In this document: positions 16,985 to 20,469 of the stretch, one piece after another
Position numbering within the stretch: position 1 is the first letter of the stretch
How the letters are laid out: each line of letters opens with the position of its first letter
Origin: Betaproteobacteria bacterium HGW-Betaproteobacteria-2
Lineage (GTDB): Bacteria; Pseudomonadota; Gammaproteobacteria; Burkholderiales; Methylophilaceae
Assembly (NCBI GenBank): GCA_002842255.1
Contig: PHCM01000002.1
Coordinates: 1 to 20,469, forward strand
Length of the DNA: 20,469 bases
Reading direction: 5' to 3'
Notes under the pieces: generated by a model
Databases searched by the model: none
The model's input: the letters and a program-made list of their open reading frames with translations, nothing else
What the model was told of the DNA's origin: nothing
Made by a program: the position numbers and the translations under genes

Positions 16985-17812
16985 ATGAACACGATATCGA
17001 ATGATATAGATGAATGGGTGGCATTTCTCGGAAAGGCGGAAATCCCTGTGTTGCGCAATACTGCGCGTGAACTTCGCCGATTACAGGCAGATGAAGAAAA
17101 GCTCAGCCTGCGTGGGATCACCCAAGTAGTGTCTCAAGACCCAATGATGGTATTTCGGATATTACGTTACATGCAGCAGCATAAACGTGAAAACCAGCTG
17201 CAAGATCTGATACTGGTGGAACAAGCCATCATGATGATGGGTATGAGTCATTTCTTCAGAGATTTGCCACCCGATCCTACCGTCGATGATGTGATGCGTA
17301 ACGATATGGTTGCGTTGACTCATCTTTTGAAACTTATCCGGCGTGCGCATCGTGCAGCGCATTATTCTTACGAATGGGGCGTGATGCAGAAGGATTTTCA
17401 CGTCATCGAGACGCGTACAGCCGCATTACTGCATGATCTTGCTGAAATGCTGCTGTGGTGCTTTGCTGCAGATAGAATGATGGCCATTTTCAGAATGCAG
17501 CAAGCTGATAAAAGCCTGCGCAGCCATATTGTCCAGATGCAGGTGTTGGGTTTCAAGATTATGGATCTGCAGTTGCGCTTGATTGAGCATTGCGAGCTAC
17601 CGCCATTGCTGTCGCGTTTGATGCAGGATGACGCCATGGGCGAACAACAGGTACGGAATGTCACCTTGGCCGTCAAATTGGCACGACATTCTGCCAATGG
17701 CTGGGACGATGCCGCCTTGCCGGATGATTACAAGGATATTGCCGACTTCCTCCGCATTGATACGGAAAAGGTCAAACAGATTGTTGGCGCGGATTCTGGA
17801 AATACAGCCTAG
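16985..17812 (+). CDS. HDOD-domain protein
   Basis: This 275-residue protein has an HDOD domain, a catalytically inactive relative of HD phosphohydrolases found in bacterial signalling proteins. The pattern ITQVVSQDPMMVFRILRYMQ near residues 45-65 (quoted here as QDPMMVFRIL), the VEQAIMMMGMSHFF segment and TAALLHDLAEMLLWCF match the family. The second half has HIVQMQVLGFKIMDLQ followed by the helix ending in HCELPPLL. No extra sensor, EAL or GGDEF domain is attached, so it is a stand-alone version. Such proteins act in chemotaxis, type IV pilus or stress signalling, but no partner lies nearby to specify the role. ATG 16985 has a poor ribosome binding site. It is convergent with the MliC-like gene with 23 bases between stops. 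Confidence 0.85.
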   Translation: MNTISNDIDEWVAFLGKAEIPVLRNTARELRRLQADEEKLSLRGITQVVSQDPMMVFRILRYMQQHKRENQLQDLILVEQAIMMMGMSHFFRDLPPDPTVDDVMRNDMVALTHLLKLIRRAHRAAHYSYEWGVMQKDFHVIETRTAALLHDLAEMLLWCFAADRMMAIFRMQQADKSLRSHIVQMQVLGFKIMDLQLRLIEHCELPPLLSRLMQDDAMGEQQVRNVTLAVKLARHSANGWDDAALPDDYKDIADFLRIDTEKVKQIVGADSGNTA

Positions 17813-17835
17813 ACGTAGGTTGACAATCGCGATCG

Positions 17836-18192
17836 CTATTTTTTGAGATCAATAGCCTTGCAGTTGTTGTATTCAATGGCGCTGCCTTCTTTCAAACTGG
17901 CTTCGTTTCCGTTGATTTTCAGAAACGCAACGGAATTGCTGTATCGCCCATCCTCGATTTTTTCCAGTCTAACTTCGCGATCCGGGTAGATGAGCCAGAC
18001 GGCATCTTCCTTGGCCAGCGTCCTGACGAAGAAACGCTTGTTGCCTTCGCACAGATATTCCGTGGCGTTGGCTGGTTTGTAGGCTTCTGGTACCTTTTCC
18101 TCACTGAATGGATTGTATTTGTCGACACTGCTGCAGGCGCTCAGTGCGATTAAAAGAAGAGTCAGAGAACTGGTTCGTAACAACGGAGACAT
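17836..18192 (-). CDS. MliC-like lipoprotein (C-type lysozyme inhibitor family)
   Basis: This 118-residue lipoprotein has a signal peptide ending in LSAC (Cys20). The mature part resembles the MliC/PliC family, which binds C-type lysozyme and protects peptidoglycan from host or predator enzymes. Supporting features are a cysteine after the first strand (YLCEG, Cys48) and one near the end (YNNCK, Cys111) that could form the family disulfide, with GRYSNS and the NGNEASLKEG segment between them. In MliC the GxRYxS region enters the lysozyme active site. The similarity is by pattern only, so function is likely rather than certain. ATG 18192 has a weak GGG upstream. It is divergent from the ABC exporter; 18193-18339 holds their shared upstream region, without a promoter I can call. 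Confidence 0.72.
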   Translation of the reverse strand: MSPLLRTSSLTLLLIALSACSSVDKYNPFSEEKVPEAYKPANATEYLCEGNKRFFVRTLAKEDAVWLIYPDREVRLEKIEDGRYSNSVAFLKINGNEASLKEGSAIEYNNCKAIDLKK

Positions 18193-18339
18193 GATGTGCC
18201 CACAATATTTTCAAGCTGCTATGTTGCCAAACTAAGGCCTCGGGCTCAACCTTCTGCAGCAAATAAAGCTGCGTGATATTCGCAGGAAGCCGCCGCTTGA
18301 GCGAAAATAGGCTATTCATCAACCTCACAAAGCCATTTT

Positions 18340-20169
18340 ATGTACCGCTGGTTTGAAAAACTGCTTTATCCCTTTCCGGAAACGATGCTGAAAGCGCCAC
18401 CCGGCAGTTTCTGGGCTTTCGTCTGGGCCGGTACTCAGGGCTTGCGTGTGCATCTGGCGCTGATGACTCTGCTGACCGCGGGGATAGGCGCGTTCGAGGC
18501 ACTGCTGTTCGCCATGATGGGCAAGATTGTGGATTGGCTGACGGAGATTCCGCCGGCGCTGTTGTGGGAGCAGGAGGGTCATAAACTTTTGCTGCTGGCA
18601 GTCATACTTCTGCTGAGCCCCATCCTCATCGGTTTGCAGAGTTTCATCAAGCATCAGGGCCTGGCCGGCAATTTCCCCATGCGTCTGCGCTGGAATTTCC
18701 ACCGGCTGATGCTGGGCCAGAGCATGAGCTTCTATCAGGACGAGTTCGCCGGGCGCGTCGCTGCCAAGGTCATGCAGACGGCGCTGGCAGTGCGCGACAT
18801 GTGGTTCATCCTGGCCGATATCCTGGTATTCGTCAGTATCTACTTCATCACACTGGTGCTGATTGTCGGCAATTTTCATCTGTGGATGATCCTGCCATTT
18901 CTTTGCTGGCTTGGCCTCTATGCAGCATCGCTCAGCTATTTCGTGCCGCGTCTCGGCCGCGTTTCGCAGTCGCAGGCCGATGCACGTTCGCTGATGACCG
19001 GCCGCATTACCGATGCCTATACCAACATCGCCACGGTCAAATTGTTCTCGCACGCGGGGCGCGAGGCCGGTTATGCCAAATCGGCCATGCAGGAATTCCT
19101 GCAGGTGGTGCACCAGCAGATGCGACTGGTGACGGCGGTCGAAGTCGTCAACCACATCCTCAGCATGCTGCTCATCATCAGCAGTTGCGGCATCGGGCTC
19201 TGGTTGTGGACCAAGGGCGAAATCGGCGTCGGCGGCATTGCAGCGGTGACGGCGATGGCGCTGCGGTTGAACGGTATCTCGCACTGGGTCATGTGGGAAA
19301 TGACTTCGCTGTTCGAGCAGGTCGGCACCGTGCAGGATGGCGTCAATACGCTGTCGCTGCCACACAAGGTAGAGGATGTGCCGGGCGCGCCGGACCTGCA
19401 GGTCAAACGCGGCGAAGTGCGATTCGAGGCGGTGGATTTCTCCTACGGCGGCAAGCGCAAGATACTGGACGGGTTTAACCTGCATATCCGCCCGGGCGAG
19501 AAGGTCGGGCTGGTCGGGCGCTCGGGTGCCGGCAAGTCGACTATCGTCAATTTGCTGCTGCGCTTCTTCGATGTCGAAGGCGGCCGCATTCTGATTGACG
19601 GCACCGATATCTCAAAGGTCACGCAAAACAGCCTGCGTGCCAATATCGGCATGGTGACGCAGGACACCTCGCTGCTGCATCGCTCGGTTCGCGAGAATAT
19701 CCTCTATGGTCGGCCGGATGCGAGCGAGGCAGAAATGCTGCAGGCGGCGAAGCGGGCCGAGGCGGACGATTTCGTCCAGTTGCTGAGCGACCCCAAAGGT
19801 CGCAAGGGTTATGACGCGCATGTCGGTGAGCGTGGCGTCAAATTGTCCGGCGGTCAAAGGCAGCGTATCGCCATCGCGCGCGTCATGTTGAAGGACGCGC
19901 CCATTCTGTTGCTGGACGAGGCGACCAGCGCGCTCGATTCCGAAGTGGAAGCCGCCATACAAAGCAGTTTGTACCGGTTGATGGAAGGCAAGACCGTGGT
20001 GGCGATTGCCCACCGGCTTTCCACCATCGCGGCCATGGACCGGTTGATCGTGCTGGATGAAGGCCGCATCGTGGAAGAAGGCGACCACCAGACCTTGCTG
20101 AAAAACGGTGGTCTGTATGCCGCATTGTGGGCACATCAAAGCGGAGGCTTCCTCGGCGAAGACCTGTGA
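18340..20169 (+). CDS. ABC exporter with fused membrane and ATPase domains
   Basis: This 609-residue half-transporter of the ABCB/MsbA-like group would work as a homodimer in the inner membrane. Six hydrophobic segments occupy about residues 37-310, followed by a nucleotide-binding domain from about 350. All ATPase motifs are intact: Walker A GRSGAGKST (393-401), Q-loop TQDTSL, signature LSGGQ (502-506), Walker B LLLDE (523-527), D-loop SALD and the switch His558 in AHRLST. The substrate is not readable. The N-terminal region (MYRWFEKLLYPFP) resembles a subgroup of proteobacterial exporters related to multidrug or lipid exporters, and is unlike the heavy-metal Atm1 group. ATG 18340 has no clear ribosome binding site. 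The gene seems to stand alone. No strong terminator is seen in the 128 bases after it. Confidence 0.92.
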   Translation: MYRWFEKLLYPFPETMLKAPPGSFWAFVWAGTQGLRVHLALMTLLTAGIGAFEALLFAMMGKIVDWLTEIPPALLWEQEGHKLLLLAVILLLSPILIGLQSFIKHQGLAGNFPMRLRWNFHRLMLGQSMSFYQDEFAGRVAAKVMQTALAVRDMWFILADILVFVSIYFITLVLIVGNFHLWMILPFLCWLGLYAASLSYFVPRLGRVSQSQADARSLMTGRITDAYTNIATVKLFSHAGREAGYAKSAMQEFLQVVHQQMRLVTAVEVVNHILSMLLIISSCGIGLWLWTKGEIGVGGIAAVTAMALRLNGISHWVMWEMTSLFEQVGTVQDGVNTLSLPHKVEDVPGAPDLQVKRGEVRFEAVDFSYGGKRKILDGFNLHIRPGEKVGLVGRSGAGKSTIVNLLLRFFDVEGGRILIDGTDISKVTQNSLRANIGMVTQDTSLLHRSVRENILYGRPDASEAEMLQAAKRAEADDFVQLLSDPKGRKGYDAHVGERGVKLSGGQRQRIAIARVMLKDAPILLLDEATSALDSEVEAAIQSSLYRLMEGKTVVAIAHRLSTIAAMDRLIVLDEGRIVEEGDHQTLLKNGGLYAALWAHQSGGFLGEDL

Positions 20170-20297
20170 TCCCGAGGGGATATCCTTAATCGCTCGCTTT
20201 CACAGTTTGCCGTGCTTTACAACGCCATTTTTAGCGAAGAATCAGCCTTTCAGTGCTAAATGTCGGAAAATAAACAGGAATCCAGTAAAAATAAATG

Positions 20298-20326
20298 TTG
20301 ACGGCTGTCAATCATGTCAGTATAAA
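20298..20326 (+). promoter_or_regulatory. Sigma-70 promoter of the cold-shock gene
   Basis: TTGACG (20298-20303) and TATAAA (20321-20326) are five-of-six matches at the ideal 17-base spacing. Transcription would begin near 20333, giving a leader of about 97 bases before the start codon. A long leader is usual for cspA-type genes, where it folds differently in the cold. No clear E. coli-type cold box was recognised. Confidence 0.65.
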
Positions 20327-20429
20327 GCTCACTAGGCGTTTGGTTTTCGATTTTCTGCTGGTAATACCGTCGGGTTCTTGAACAAGCAAACTTTTAGGGT
20401 GCCTCCCAATTTTTAGTAAGGAAGTACAA

Positions 20430-20469
20430 ATGGCAACAGGTAGCGTAAAGTGGTTCAATGACTCCAAAG
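20430..20469 (+). CDS. Cold-shock protein, CspA family (5' part only)
   Basis: The first 13 codons read MATGSVKWFNDSK, the start of the CspA-type cold-shock domain, a single-stranded nucleic-acid-binding beta-barrel that acts as an RNA chaperone. AAGGAAG at 20418-20424 is a strong ribosome binding site at good spacing. The window ends inside the gene, before the RNP1 and RNP2 motifs, so its length and completeness cannot be judged. Confidence 0.9.
   Translation, partial: MATGSVKWFNDSK

Noticed and set aside
17829..17836. GCGATCGC palindrome followed by T-rich sequence between the HDOD and MliC-like genes
   Set aside because: A loopless 8-base palindrome cannot form a proper terminator hairpin, and a single copy is no evidence for a repeat family.

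Overview
The window looks like a chromosomal segment of a moderately GC-rich betaproteobacterium, probably within the Nitrosomonadales (the methylotroph and sulfur/iron-oxidiser group). The reasons are the apaG-mltA pair, an aas/lplT lipid-repair cluster, a PQQ precursor peptide gene and a sulfide:quinone oxidoreductase. This placement is inference from gene content; no rRNA or other phylogenetic marker is present. No tRNA, rRNA, CRISPR array, transposase or prophage gene was seen.

Left part (1-2740). apaG and the lipoprotein lytic transglycosylase mltA are tandem on the plus strand. mltA runs 11 bp into a convergent extradiol-dioxygenase gene (YgiD/DODA family). Upstream of that gene on the minus strand is a 23-codon pqqA with a strong ribosome binding site and a perfect 10-bp hairpin just after it. 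No other pqq gene is present, so this is an orphan pqqA within the window.

Middle part (2890-7650, minus strand). aas (acyltransferase/acyl-ACP synthetase), a Tat-type signal-bearing amidohydrolase and lplT (lysophospholipid flippase) form a probable operon. Aas and LplT together import and re-acylate lysophospholipids; the amidohydrolase sits between them and its role is unknown. A 2OG-Fe(II) dioxygenase gene is divergent from aas.

Core of interest (8690-16514, plus strand). A compact transcription unit starts at a very AT-rich promoter whose -10 box lies in the centre of an inverted repeat. In order it encodes an ArsR-family repressor with cysteines placed as in BigR/SqrR/YgaV persulfide sensors, an RND adaptor, an RND pump, a DUF2892 membrane protein like the C-terminal part of YgaP, a TolC-family outer-membrane channel and a sulfide:quinone oxidoreductase with three conserved cysteines. 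A textbook bidirectional terminator ends it. The inferred job is sulfide- or persulfide-induced oxidation of sulfide coupled to export of a reactive or toxic sulfur-linked product; the pumped substrate cannot be read from the sequence.

Right part (16532-20469). An OsmB-like glycine-zipper lipoprotein (minus) is divergent from an HDOD-domain signalling protein (plus). A MliC-like lysozyme-inhibitor lipoprotein (minus) is divergent from an ABC exporter with fused membrane and ATPase domains (plus). The window ends in the first 13 codons of a cold-shock protein gene with a good sigma-70 promoter and a leader of about 100 bases.
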